From positions 1 to 9,098 of the forward strand of contig JALGZO010000354.1 in assembly GCA_025774865.1 (NCBI GenBank): a stretch of DNA of 9,098 nucleotides. The letters are read 5' to 3'. Made by a program: the position numbers and the translations under genes. The DNA comes from a bacterium. Its GTDB lineage: Bacteria > ARS69. The notes beneath the pieces were generated by a model. That model was not told the origin of the DNA. It searched no databases and worked only from the letters and a program-made list of their open reading frames with translations. The stretch's first letter is position 1. Each line of letters begins with the position of its first letter. Positions 1 to 6,439 of this stretch are shown here, piece by piece.

Positions 1-1
1 C

Positions 2-349
2 GAGGTCTGCCCCGAGTGCAAGTCCAAGATGGTCGTCAAGGAAGTACGCTGCGGGCGCTTCCTCGCGTGCTCCGGCTATCCGGATTGCAAACACACGAAG
101 TCGATCGGAATCGGCGTCAAGTGCCCGAAGGACAGTTGCTCGGGCGAGATCGTCCCGCGGCGCGCCCGCAAGTCGGGGCGCACGTTCTACGGTTGCAGCG
201 CTTACCCGGACTGCGACTTCGTCACCTGGGACCGGCCCGTCGACACGCCATGCGAGAACTGCAACCACCCGTATCTCGTCGAGAAGATCCGCACCTCCGG
301 ATCCGTCCTGCGTTGTCCGGAGTGCAAGGGCGAGAGCGTCGCCGCTTAG
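2..349 (+). CDS. topA: DNA topoisomerase I, C-terminal zinc-finger region (5' truncated)
   Basis: Only the last 115 codons are in the window; the gene enters from the left edge. Three consecutive Cys4 zinc ribbons of the type found at the C-terminus of bacterial topoisomerase I are visible. Counting from the first codon here, they are C3/C6/C23/C29 (with a CSGYPDC signature), C41/C46/C65/C71 (CSAYPDC) and C84/C87/C105/C108. In this family the ribbons bind single-stranded DNA and help the N-terminal Toprim/Tyr catalytic core relax negative supercoils. The catalytic part lies outside the window, so activity cannot be judged. The next genes are trmFO and xerC, the classical topA-trmFO-xerC order, which supports the call. 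The stop is TAG at 347-349. No convincing U-tract terminator follows: a 6-bp stem (359-364 with 388-393) exists but has a 23-base loop and no T run. Confidence 0.93.
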   Translation, partial: EVCPECKSKMVVKEVRCGRFLACSGYPDCKHTKSIGIGVKCPKDSCSGEIVPRRARKSGRTFYGCSAYPDCDFVTWDRPVDTPCENCNHPYLVEKIRTSGSVLRCPECKGESVAA

Positions 350-540
350 GGTGGGAGACACGGGCGCCTCGGAAACCCCGGGTGTGACCCGTGCTCAGAC
401 AGTGCTCGGGCCTGCGATAGAACTCAGTCCATGAACGATCGCGTGGGCAGGCCCTGCGCAAACTGCGCGCGGGCCACACCCGGGGGTTCCGAGCGCCCGC
501 GACTCGTAGGTCGAGGTACGGTCCTGCCGCTCTCTTCACT

Positions 541-681
541 GCGTACGCCCGCAGCGGTGTCAACCCGCGTACGCCCGCAGCGGCGTCAACCCGCGTACGC
601 CCGCAGCGGCGTCAACCCGCGTACGCCCGTAGCGGTGTCAACTCGCGTACGCCCGCAGCGGTGTGAACCCGCGTACGCGCG
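541..681. repeat. Tandem array of 26-bp repeats, five full units plus a partial sixth
   Basis: Units begin at 541, 567, 593, 619 and 645, each exactly 26 bp, and a partial sixth starts at 671. Each opens with the self-complementary octamer GCGTACGC, continues with the interrupted palindrome CCGC-A-GCGG, and ends GTGTCAACCC or a close variant. Differences are single bases: units 2 and 3 have GCGTC for GTGTC, unit 4 has CCGTAGCGG and CAACTC, and unit 5 has GTGTGAACCC. Because 26 is not a multiple of 3, the array shifts frame at each unit and is not coding. The regular spacing of GCGTACGC suits either replication slippage or an array of protein-binding sites; the sequence alone does not decide. 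There are no unique spacers, so it is not CRISPR. Confidence 0.93.
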
Positions 682-686
682 CCGGC

Positions 687-701
687 ATAGGATGGACTCC
701 C
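687..701 (+). promoter_or_regulatory. Possible -10 element TAGGAT with duplicated downstream motif
   Basis: TAGGAT (688-693) is followed by GGACTCCC. The 11-mer GATGGACTCCC (691-701) recurs exactly at 1077-1087, where it also overlaps a -10-like hexamer (TATGAT). The HU promoter further on uses a similar hexamer, TAGGGT. No good -35 is found 16-18 bases upstream (the sequence there is about GAACCC), so promoter activity is speculative. If real, transcription would start near 700 and run through the hairpin cluster into trmFO as a leader of about 400 bases or a separate small RNA. Confidence 0.22.
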
Positions 702-872
702 TCACGAGTGACTGCGTCGGCAGTCCCGACGGGATTCAAACTCCGCAAGGCACCCAAAGTGAATGAGTTGCGGGGCAGTACGCCGCAACGATGATCGGAT
801 TCCCAGAGCCGGCCCGGCGCGTTTAGCTGCGCCCAGTCACATCTCTGGGTGGGAATCGCCGCGTGAGAGGGT

Positions 873-1032
873 CGGTGCCTCTCGGCCGCATCAGGGCCCG
901 GGTTCCTTTGAGGGTGTGGCATGTTGGAGGGCCCAGCGGACGAGAGGCACCGGCCTTCTCGCCCGGCGCGCCGTTTCCACTCCCGTAGCGGGAGTACTCC
1001 CGGCGAGAGGCACTGGCCTCTCGCCCAGCGCT
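873..1032. repeat. Dispersed GAGAGGC palindromic repeat, three copies (one inverted)
   Basis: The sequence at 941-970 recurs at 1004-1032 with two substitutions and a short deletion through about 28 bases; both copies begin CGAGAGGCAC and contain TCTCGCCC. The reverse complement of the first 12 bases of the 941 copy (CGAGAGGCACCG) occurs exactly at 873-884. Each copy can fold into a hairpin with GAGAGG/CCTCTC-type arms. Copy number beyond this window is unknown. It resembles REP or small MITE-like extragenic palindromes, but no transposase or clear terminal structure is present. Confidence 0.6.
989..1002. promoter_or_regulatory. Perfect 14-bp palindrome CGGGAGTACTCCCG
   Basis: The 14 bases are exactly self-complementary with no spacer, as expected of a dimeric repressor operator, and lie about 110 bases before the trmFO start. 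The same arm (CTCCCG) occurs again at 980-985, so the element can alternatively form a hairpin with 989-994. No regulator gene is adjacent. It could also simply be part of the hairpin-rich repeat region. Confidence 0.35.
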
Positions 1033-1073
1033 CGCGGCCGGGGCCCGCGCTGGGCCTTCCAGACCTCGTCCCG

Positions 1074-1079
1074 TATGAT
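1074..1079 (+). promoter_or_regulatory. Probable -10 box (TATGAT) for trmFO
   Basis: TATGAT matches the sigma70 -10 consensus at five of six positions and sits 35 bases before the trmFO start, placing transcription initiation near 1086. The -35 region 17 bases upstream is poor (about TGGGCC). The downstream GATGGACTCCC is shared with the element at 691-701. Confidence 0.38.
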
Positions 1080-1082
1080 GGA

Positions 1083-1106
1083 CTCCCCCCGAGCGGGGAG
1101 AGGAGG
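1083..1106 (+). promoter_or_regulatory. Leader hairpin and Shine-Dalgarno of trmFO
   Basis: CTCCCC (1083-1088) can pair with GGGGAG (1095-1100), and the stem is followed immediately by AGGAGG (1101-1106), a near-ideal Shine-Dalgarno 7 bases before GTG 1114. This fixes the trmFO start. The C-rich arm could alternatively pair with the AGGAGG itself, so the leader may modulate translation; this is an inference from base complementarity only. Confidence 0.5.
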
Positions 1107-1113
1107 ATCTCGC

Positions 1114-2451
1114 GTGAGTGAGCGGGTGACCGTGATCGGCGGAGGCCTCGCCGGAACCGAGGCAGCGCTGACGCTGGCCGGGCGCGGGATCGGTGTCGAC
1201 CTGTTCGAGATGCGCCCACAGATGAAGACGGCGGCGCATCAGACGGACCGGCTCGCCGAGATCGTCTGCTCGAACTCGTTCAAATCGACGGCGCGGACGA
1301 GCGCATCCGGGCTGCTGAAGCGAGAGATGACGGCGCTCGGATCGTCGCTCCTCGAAATCGCGCAGCACTGCCGCGTCGAGGCGGGTATGGCGCTCGCCAT
1401 CGATCGCGATCAATTCGCCGCGGAGGTGACCGAACGGATCACGAGCGAGCCACGGATCACGCTCCACCGGGAGGAGATGCGGACGATCCCGTCGGGCGGC
1501 TCCGTGATCGTCGCGACCGGACCCTTGACCTCGGAAGCGCTCGCGGACTCGTTGACCGAACTCTTGGGACTCGAGCAACTCTTCTTCTACGACGCCACGG
1601 CCCCGATCGTGTCGGCCGAGTCGATCGACCGGAGGATCGCATTCGAGGCGAATCGCCGCGACGAAGGCACCGGCCACTACCTCAACTGTCCCTTCAGCGA
1701 GACGGAGTACGACGCCTTCCACGACGCCGTGCTCCAGGCCGACCTCTACCCGCTGCACGACTTCGAGAGCACTTCGTTCTTCGAGGCGTGCATGCCGATC
1801 GACGAGCTCGCGCGGCGTGGCAAGCAAACCCTCTGTTTCGGTCCGATGCGACCGGTGGGGTTGATCGATCCGCGCACGGGGGAGCGGCCATTCGCCGTCG
1901 TGCAGCTGCGCCCGGAGAATCGGGACTCGACCGCCTACAATCTCGTCGGCTTCCAAAACCGGATGCGTCACGGCGATCAACGGCGAGTGCTCCGGATGAT
2001 CCCCGGTTTGGCGAACGCGGAGTTCTATCGACTCGGGCGCGTGCACCGGAATACCTACCTGAACGCACCCCGTATGCTCGACGGCTTTCTCGCAGTTCGC
2101 GCAGAGCCGCGAGTTTCGATGGCCGGTCAGATCACGGGCCTCGAAGGCTACGTGGAATCGATCGCGACCGGGCTCCTCGCCGCCTGTTTCACGGCGGACC
2201 GGGTCCGAGGCCGTGATCTGGTACCTTTGCCACGGGAGACGATGCTGGGGTCGTTGATGCATTTCGTCAGCTCGTACGAGGGGAAGAAATACAGCCCCAC
2301 GAACGCGAACTTCGGCGTCCTTCCCCCGATTCCGGATCGACGGAAGAAGGCGCGTGCTCGCAACGAGGAGATGGTCGCTCGGGCCGAAGCCGCGCTCGAG
2401 ACGTGGCGGGCCGGGCTCACCGAAGCGGTTGCGAGCTTCCCGAGTCCTTGA
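1114..2451 (+). CDS. trmFO: Methylenetetrahydrofolate-tRNA (uracil-5-)-methyltransferase TrmFO
   Basis: The product is 445 aa, the usual size for TrmFO (formerly Gid). The family forms 5-methyluridine at position 54 of the tRNA T-loop using methylene-tetrahydrofolate and FAD, in the cytoplasm. An N-terminal FAD-binding Rossmann motif is visible (VIGGGLAGTEAA, residues 7-18). The block CSNSFKS carries C52, and FFEACMP carries C226; these correspond to the two conserved functional cysteines of the family (Cys53 and Cys226 in the B. subtilis enzyme). Further signatures are FGPMRPVGL, a QITGLEGYVES block near the C-terminus (second FAD-contact region), and NFGVLPP. GTG 1114 is chosen because AGGAGG lies 7 bases upstream and the FAD motif starts six residues in; extending to 763 would add about 117 non-homologous residues. 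xerC follows after 55 bases. Confidence 0.96.
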   Translation: MSERVTVIGGGLAGTEAALTLAGRGIGVDLFEMRPQMKTAAHQTDRLAEIVCSNSFKSTARTSASGLLKREMTALGSSLLEIAQHCRVEAGMALAIDRDQFAAEVTERITSEPRITLHREEMRTIPSGGSVIVATGPLTSEALADSLTELLGLEQLFFYDATAPIVSAESIDRRIAFEANRRDEGTGHYLNCPFSETEYDAFHDAVLQADLYPLHDFESTSFFEACMPIDELARRGKQTLCFGPMRPVGLIDPRTGERPFAVVQLRPENRDSTAYNLVGFQNRMRHGDQRRVLRMIPGLANAEFYRLGRVHRNTYLNAPRMLDGFLAVRAEPRVSMAGQITGLEGYVESIATGLLAACFTADRVRGRDLVPLPRETMLGSLMHFVSSYEGKKYSPTNANFGVLPPIPDRRKKARARNEEMVARAEAALETWRAGLTEAVASFPSP

Positions 2452-2453
2452 TC

Positions 2454-2490
2454 GGAGGGTATCCTCCTCGGGCTCGGAAGGAACCGAGCC
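2454..2490 (+). other. Two adjacent hairpins between trmFO and xerC
   Basis: GGAGG (2454-2458) pairs with CCTCC (2463-2467) around a GTAT loop. Three bases later GGCTCGG (2471-2477) pairs with CCGAGCC (2484-2490) around AAGGAA. Neither stem is followed by a T-tract, so a Rho-independent terminator is unlikely. They may be an RNA-processing or stability element inside the operon, or may tune xerC translation. Confidence 0.45.
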
Positions 2491-2506
2491 TGAACGTGGA
2501 CACGTG

Positions 2507-3454
2507 ATGCCGGAACCTGAGTCGCTGACGCCCAAGCGTCGAGAGCTCCTCGATCGATTCGCGGCACATCTCGAATTCGACGTGGGTCTGTCTCCCGGCA
2601 CGGTCCGTCTCTACTCCGCAGACGCCGAGCGCTTTTTGACGTTCCTGGGTGGCTTCTCGGAGATCGCGGATCCGCTCCCGGAGAACGTGGATCGCTCGCT
2701 CGTGGCGGGGTATCTCGCCCGGCGACGGGACACCGGGGCCGGCCGCCGTACGCTCGCGCGGACCGCCTCCGGACTCAGACGATTCTTCCGGTTCGCCCGA
2801 ACCCGGGGGATCCTCGGAACCGAACCGGACGTCCGGGTCCTCGAAAAGGTCCGGTCCCGCCGTCTGCCGCGCGCCCTGCCCGAGGACGGGCTTCTTCGGT
2901 CGCTCGAGGGGCTTGCGGCCACGGGCGTCGCACCGCGTGATCGAGCGATCCTCGAGCTGCTCTACGGATCCGGTTTGCGGGTGTCCGAAGCGGCCGCACT
3001 CCGACTCCGCGACCTGGATGCGTACACGAGGTCGGTCCGGGTTCAGGGCAAGGGGGGCCGCGAGCGAATCGTCCCCATCACGGAGTCCGCTCTGGAGGCG
3101 CTGGAGGAATCGTTTCGCGAGCGCGGGGTCACGGCGGGCGATGGACCCCACGGGCGCTTGCCCGTGTTCGTGAACCGGAGGGGTGCGTCGCTCGGCGTCC
3201 GGCAGATGAGACGTGTCGTGAGCGCCCATCTCCCTCGGAGCGGCGAGCGCGGAGGGTCGTCACCGCACGCACTGCGGCACAGCTTTGCCACACACCTGCT
3301 GGACCACGGAGCGGACCTGCGCGCGGTGCAGGAGCTGCTCGGTCACGCGCAGCTCGCGACGACCGCGATCTACACGCATGTGACGAAGTCGCGGCTACGG
3401 AAGGCATACGATCGAGCCCACCCGCGGGCGGGCGAAGTGAAGGAGAAGCAGTGA
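2507..3454 (+). CDS. xerC: Tyrosine recombinase XerC (CodV-type)
   Basis: The product is 315 aa, slightly longer than the usual 295-305. An N-terminal SAM-like core-binding domain spans about residues 10-100 ([20 protein letters not shown]). A C-terminal catalytic domain has all expected residues: R158 (GSGLRVSEA), K182 (QGKGGRER), H254-x-x-R257 ([14 protein letters not shown]), H280 (LLGHA) and the nucleophile Y289 (AIYTHV). In this family XerC and XerD resolve chromosome dimers at dif during division. The position between trmFO and hslV is that of B. subtilis codV/xerC, favouring XerC over XerD, although sequence alone separates them poorly. ATG 2507 is used; GTG 2504 directly before it is equally possible. 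The ribosome-binding site is weak (GTGGA at 2496). The last four bases overlap the hslV start. Confidence 0.93.
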   Translation: MPEPESLTPKRRELLDRFAAHLEFDVGLSPGTVRLYSADAERFLTFLGGFSEIADPLPENVDRSLVAGYLARRRDTGAGRRTLARTASGLRRFFRFARTRGILGTEPDVRVLEKVRSRRLPRALPEDGLLRSLEGLAATGVAPRDRAILELLYGSGLRVSEAAALRLRDLDAYTRSVRVQGKGGRERIVPITESALEALEESFRERGVTAGDGPHGRLPVFVNRRGASLGVRQMRRVVSAHLPRSGERGGSSPHALRHSFATHLLDHGADLRAVQELLGHAQLATTAIYTHVTKSRLRKAYDRAHPRAGEVKEKQ

Positions 3455-3987
3455 GTGAGATGTTTCGAGCCACGACCATCCTCGGAGTCCGCTCCGGAGA
3501 TCGCTTCGCGATCGGGGGCGACGGCCAGGTCACGGTCGGTGATGCCGTCATGAAGAACAGCGCCGTGAAGGTGAGAAAGCTGGAGGAGAGCGGAATCCTC
3601 TGTGGCTTCGCCGGTTCTGCCGCCGATGCCTTCGCGCTGTTCGATCGTTTCGAGAAGCGTCTCGCCGAGTTCAGCGGCCGCCTGCCGCGCGCCGCCGTCG
3701 AGCTGGCGAAAGACTGGCGGACGGACCGGGTGCTGCGTCGCCTGGAGGCCATGCTGGCCCTCATGGACAAGGAGCACTCGCTCGTCGTGTCGGGAAACGG
3801 CGACGTGCTCGAGCCCGATGACGGAATCTGCTCGATCGGGTCCGGCGGCAACTACGCCCGCTCGGCCGCCCGAGCGTTTCTCGCCGCCGGCTGGACAGAT
3901 CCATCCGAGATCGTGCGCGAATCGCTTTCCATCGCCGCCGACGTCTGCATCTACACGAACCACAACATCGAGGTACTGGAAGCGTGA
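3451..3987 (+). CDS. hslV: ATP-dependent protease proteolytic subunit HslV (ClpQ)
   Basis: The product is 178 aa, typical for HslV. It is an N-terminal-threonine peptidase related to proteasome beta subunits, forming a double hexamer capped by HslU in the cytoplasm. A seven-residue propeptide precedes TTILGVR, so T8 is the predicted nucleophile after processing. D24 (GGDGQ) and K40 (VKVRKL) align with mature D17 and K33 of the E. coli enzyme, and GSGGNYA and IYTNHNIE are family blocks. The start is GTG 3451, overlapping the xerC stop as GTGA, with AAGGAG at 3440-3445, 5 bases upstream. ATG 3460 is an alternative that would leave a four-residue propeptide, but its spacing to the Shine-Dalgarno is poor. 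hslU follows with another GTGA overlap, as expected for equimolar partners. Confidence 0.97.
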   Translation: MSEMFRATTILGVRSGDRFAIGGDGQVTVGDAVMKNSAVKVRKLEESGILCGFAGSAADAFALFDRFEKRLAEFSGRLPRAAVELAKDWRTDRVLRRLEAMLALMDKEHSLVVSGNGDVLEPDDGICSIGSGGNYARSAARAFLAAGWTDPSEIVRESLSIAADVCIYTNHNIEVLEA

Positions 3988-5345
3988 GCCACGAAGGGCA
4001 CTCTCTGACGCCACGGCAGATCGTCCGCGAGCTCGATCGTTACATCATCGGTCAGGGTGCGGCCAAGCGCGCGGTCGCCATCGCACTGCGCAACCGCTGG
4101 CGGCGCCAACAGGTGGACGGCGACCTCCGGGGCGAGATCAGCCCCTCCAACATCATTCTTGTCGGACCGACCGGGGTGGGGAAGACCGAGATCTCCCGCC
4201 GGCTCGCGCGCCTCGCGGGCGCTCCGTTCGTGAAGGTGGAGGCTTCGAAGTTCACGGAAGTCGGCTACGTCGGCCGTGACGTCGAGTCGATGGTGCGCGA
4301 CCTGATGGAAGTCGCCATCGACCTCGTGAAGGAGGAGTTTCGCCGCATCCACGAGGCGAAGGCCAAGGAGCGTGCGTCGGAGCGTCTGCTCGACATCTTG
4401 TTTCCGCCTCAAACGCGCCGGCCCGGGGCCGAGCCGCCCACCGAGGCGGAGCGAGAGGAAGAGGTGCGCCGGGAGGCGAATCGCGACAAGCTCCGCGTCC
4501 GGCTCCGTGACGGCGATCTCGACGAGCGGGAAGTCGAGGTCGAGGTGACGAGCGGTCGCACCGGCACGATCGACATCTTCACGCCCCAGGGCATGGAGCA
4601 GATGGGGCTCAACCTCCAGGAGATGCTCGGCGGGAATCGCAAGACCCGCCGCCAGGTCACGGTCAAGGAAGCCCGGAGCATCCTGGAAGAGGAAGAGATG
4701 GAGAACCTCCTCGACCGGGAGAAGATCGTGACGGAAGCTCGCGAGCGAGCGGAGTCGTCCGGAATCATCTTCATCGACGAGATCGACAAGATCGTTGCCG
4801 CACCGTCGAAGCAGGGTCCGGACGTTTCTCGCGAGGGAGTCCAACGCGATCTCCTTCCTATCGTCGAAGGTTCGTCGGTCGGAACGAAGCACGGCGTCGT
4901 CAAGACGGACCACATCCTGTTCGTCGCCTCCGGCGCGTTCCACGGGACGAGCCCCACCGATCTCATTCCCGAGCTTCAGGGACGCTTCCCGATCCGGGTC
5001 GAGCTTTCGTCGCTGTCCGCCGACGACTTCGTTCGAATCCTCCGAGAGCCGGAAAACGCGCTTCTGAAGCAGTATCAGGCCATGATGAAGTCGGACGGCG
5101 TCCGACTCGAATTCACGGAGGACGCGGTGCTCGAGATCGCCGACGTGGCGTCGCAGGTGAACGGATCGGGGCAGGACATCGGGGCCCGTCGCCTGCAGAC
5201 CGTGCTGGCGACGCTCCTGGAGTCATGGCTCTTCGACATTCCCGACGGCTTCGCCGGCTCCTCGCTCGAGGTCGACGCCGATCTCGTTCGCGAGAGACTG
5301 CAGGACGTGCTCCGCGACGAGGACGTTCGCCAGTACATCCTGTGA
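3984..5345 (+). CDS. hslU: ATP-dependent protease ATPase subunit HslU (ClpY)
   Basis: The product is 453 aa (E. coli HslU is 443). It is an AAA+ unfoldase that feeds substrates into HslV. Visible elements are an N-terminal [17 protein letters not shown] block, Walker A G61-T68 (GPTGVGKT, K67), a charged I-domain from about residue 110 to 240, Walker B at 260-266 (GIIFIDE, D265/E266), GRFPIRVEL at 333-341 with R334 in the arginine-finger area, and sensor 2 GARRLQ at 400-405. The C-terminus ends QYIL, matching the hydrophobic tail that inserts into HslV. GTG 3984 overlaps the hslV stop by 4 bases; there is only a weak GGAAG immediately upstream, so translation is probably coupled to hslV. The I-domain is rich in Arg and Glu (about residues 150-190), which accounts for the small extra length. 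Confidence 0.97.
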   Translation: MSHEGHSLTPRQIVRELDRYIIGQGAAKRAVAIALRNRWRRQQVDGDLRGEISPSNIILVGPTGVGKTEISRRLARLAGAPFVKVEASKFTEVGYVGRDVESMVRDLMEVAIDLVKEEFRRIHEAKAKERASERLLDILFPPQTRRPGAEPPTEAEREEEVRREANRDKLRVRLRDGDLDEREVEVEVTSGRTGTIDIFTPQGMEQMGLNLQEMLGGNRKTRRQVTVKEARSILEEEEMENLLDREKIVTEARERAESSGIIFIDEIDKIVAAPSKQGPDVSREGVQRDLLPIVEGSSVGTKHGVVKTDHILFVASGAFHGTSPTDLIPELQGRFPIRVELSSLSADDFVRILREPENALLKQYQAMMKSDGVRLEFTEDAVLEIADVASQVNGSGQDIGARRLQTVLATLLESWLFDIPDGFAGSSLEVDADLVRERLQDVLRDEDVRQYIL

Positions 5346-6439
5346 GCCCGTTCAGCCCGCGGCCCATCGCCACCGCCGTGCTTCTCACCGCGGGAGTCGC
5401 CGCCTGCGCGAACATGGGACCTCCGCCCGGAGGCGACGTGGACCGGGACCCCCTGGTCATCGTGGCTTCGATCCCGTCGTCCGAGGCGGCCGGAGTGCGG
5501 TCGGACTCGCCGGTCACGATCGGGTTCGGTGAGCGGCCCGATCGCCGGAGCGTGATGCGCGCACTGACGGTGTTTCCGCCACCGGGTTTCCGCGAGACGG
5601 TATGGACCGACACGTCGGTCACGCTCGTGCCGGAGAGTGGGTGGGCGCTCGGCCGGAACACGATCGTGCGCGTCGCTCGGAGCGCGACGGACCGTCGAGG
5701 AAACGCGATGACGGAGCCGTTCCAGCTTCGTTTCACGACCAAGGCCGTCCCCGACTCGGGCGTGGTCACGGGCCGGGTCTGGTCGGGGCAGGAGTTCGGG
5801 TCTTCGCACGTCGTCGTGGTGGCCGCGTACCCGGCCGACGCCCAGGCCACCGAAGCTCCGGAGGAGGCATGGCCGGCCGCGATCGACGAGAATCTGTCGG
5901 AGGGCAAGTTTCGACTCACGGGCCTGGACACGGAAGTCCAATGGCAGGTGATCGGGATCGCGGATCGCGACGGTGACGTGCGCTCGTCGTCGTCGGGCGA
6001 AGTGTGGAGTGCCGCGCCCGACATGGTCGTGTTCCGCGACACGAGAGAGGTGACGGTCTCCGATTTCCTCATCGGGACACTCGATTCGCTCGGCGCGTTG
6101 GCGGGAGACGTCGTGGCCGACTCCGGAGACGTCGCTGTCGTCGTCGCGGAGCGCGACGACGACTTTCGAGAGGCCGAAGTGCTTCCGTCTGGCGGGAGTT
6201 TCGAGCTCACGGTGCCGACCGGGTTCGACTACCGGGTCGGCGCATTCCTGGACCTGGACGGCGACTCGCTCCTCGGGGGCGAAGAGCCATACGTGGAGCT
6301 CGACGAGCCTGCGGGGCTCTCGCTCACCGCGCGTCGCGACGGGATTTCGTTCGATCTCACGGGGCTCGGGGCCGATAACGACGCGACCCCCGATTCCGCG
6401 GCGGCCGCCGAGGAAGATCAGGAGGCGGAGGACCCATGA
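5342..6439 (+). CDS. Predicted lipoprotein with N-terminal Big_5-type Ig-like domain
   Basis: The product is 365 aa. The N-terminus is a lipoprotein signal: a hydrophobic stretch IATAVLLTAGVAAC with lipobox VAAC and lipidated C22. PPPGG follows at 27-31, then an Asp-rich segment and SIPSSEAAGVRSDSPVTIGF, the pattern of the bacterial Ig-like (Big_5/SbsA-type) domain in FCB-group lipoproteins. It ends near LRFTTK (about residue 135). The rest looks like two beta-sandwich repeats, each with an Asp-rich loop: DRDGD at 208-212 and DLDGDSLLGGEE at 304-315, resembling calcium-binding loops. The tail (about 345-365) is Ala/Glu/Asp-rich. The start is GTG 5342, overlapping the hslU stop as GTGA, since this places the signal peptide correctly. 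The dapF ATG overlaps its stop. It presumably sits in the outer or inner membrane facing the periplasm; its role is unknown. Confidence 0.85.
   Translation: MSPFSPRPIATAVLLTAGVAACANMGPPPGGDVDRDPLVIVASIPSSEAAGVRSDSPVTIGFGERPDRRSVMRALTVFPPPGFRETVWTDTSVTLVPESGWALGRNTIVRVARSATDRRGNAMTEPFQLRFTTKAVPDSGVVTGRVWSGQEFGSSHVVVVAAYPADAQATEAPEEAWPAAIDENLSEGKFRLTGLDTEVQWQVIGIADRDGDVRSSSSGEVWSAAPDMVVFRDTREVTVSDFLIGTLDSLGALAGDVVADSGDVAVVVAERDDDFREAEVLPSGGSFELTVPTGFDYRVGAFLDLDGDSLLGGEEPYVELDEPAGLSLTARRDGISFDLTGLGADNDATPDSAAAAEEDQEAEDP

Larger units (their letters stand above)
710..1055 (+). other. Run of potential RNA hairpins upstream of trmFO
   Basis: Stems read directly from the sequence: 710-715/720-725 (GACTGC, loop GTCG); 767-773/783-789 (GTTGCGG); 798-804/851-857 (GATTCCC) with inner AGAG/CTCT (805-808/843-846); 865-870/878-883; 941-948/953-961 with one bulge; 980-985/989-994 (CTCCCG, loop TAG); 1002-1011/1016-1025 (GGCGAGAGGC, loop ACTG); and 1023-1031/1047-1055 (GCCCAGCGC). 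The last two stems share bases 1023-1025 and the 980-1002 stems have alternative partners, so mutually exclusive folds are possible. The region could be a structured leader, a small RNA, or a cluster of extragenic palindromes. High GC raises the chance background for hairpins, so confidence in function is low although the stems themselves are exact. Confidence 0.4.
350..1113. other. 764-bp intergenic region, repeat- and hairpin-rich, no supportable gene
   Basis: This long gap separates topA from trmFO. Open frames cross it on both strands because the DNA is GC-rich, but none has a ribosome-binding site or a recognisable protein. The frame that continues trmFO upstream to 763 encodes low-complexity Arg/Gly/Ser-rich sequence and lies before the good trmFO start. 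From left to right it contains a weak stem after topA (359-393), about 150 bases with nothing obvious, a 26-bp tandem array (541-681), a -10-like element (688-693), a run of hairpins (710-1055), and a second -10-like element with the trmFO leader (1074-1113). No tRNA cloverleaf was found. Confidence 0.75.

Noticed and set aside
359-393. Terminator after topA (CACGGG/CCCGTG stem)
   Set aside because: Six pairs with a 23-base loop and no T-tract; too weak to call.
541-681. CRISPR array or replication iterons
   Set aside because: The units are directly adjacent with no unique spacers, so it is not CRISPR. No replication initiator gene, DnaA boxes or AT-rich unwinding region is nearby.
541-681. 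XerC dif site near xerC
   Set aside because: The units lack the AT-rich arms and central region of dif, and dif is single-copy near the terminus, not a tandem array.
731-746. tRNA T-arm-like GGGATTCAAACTCC
   Set aside because: Only three pairs can form around the loop, and no acceptor, D or anticodon arms could be placed upstream.
431-766. Small + strand open frame over the 26-bp repeats
   Set aside because: No Shine-Dalgarno before it, and the translated repeat changes frame every unit, as expected of non-coding tandem DNA.
763-1113. N-terminal extension of TrmFO back to an upstream start
   Set aside because: The extension is low-complexity and crosses the hairpin and repeat region. GTG 1114 has a near-perfect Shine-Dalgarno and gives the normal family length.
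823-2601. Long (592-codon) open frame on the minus strand opposite trmFO
   Set aside because: It is the antisense shadow of a clearly recognised gene. High GC at third positions removes stops, and the product is Arg-rich with no recognisable domain.
3951-4943. 330-codon minus-strand open frame opposite hslU
   Set aside because: Antisense shadow of hslU; no ribosome-binding site or family motifs seen.
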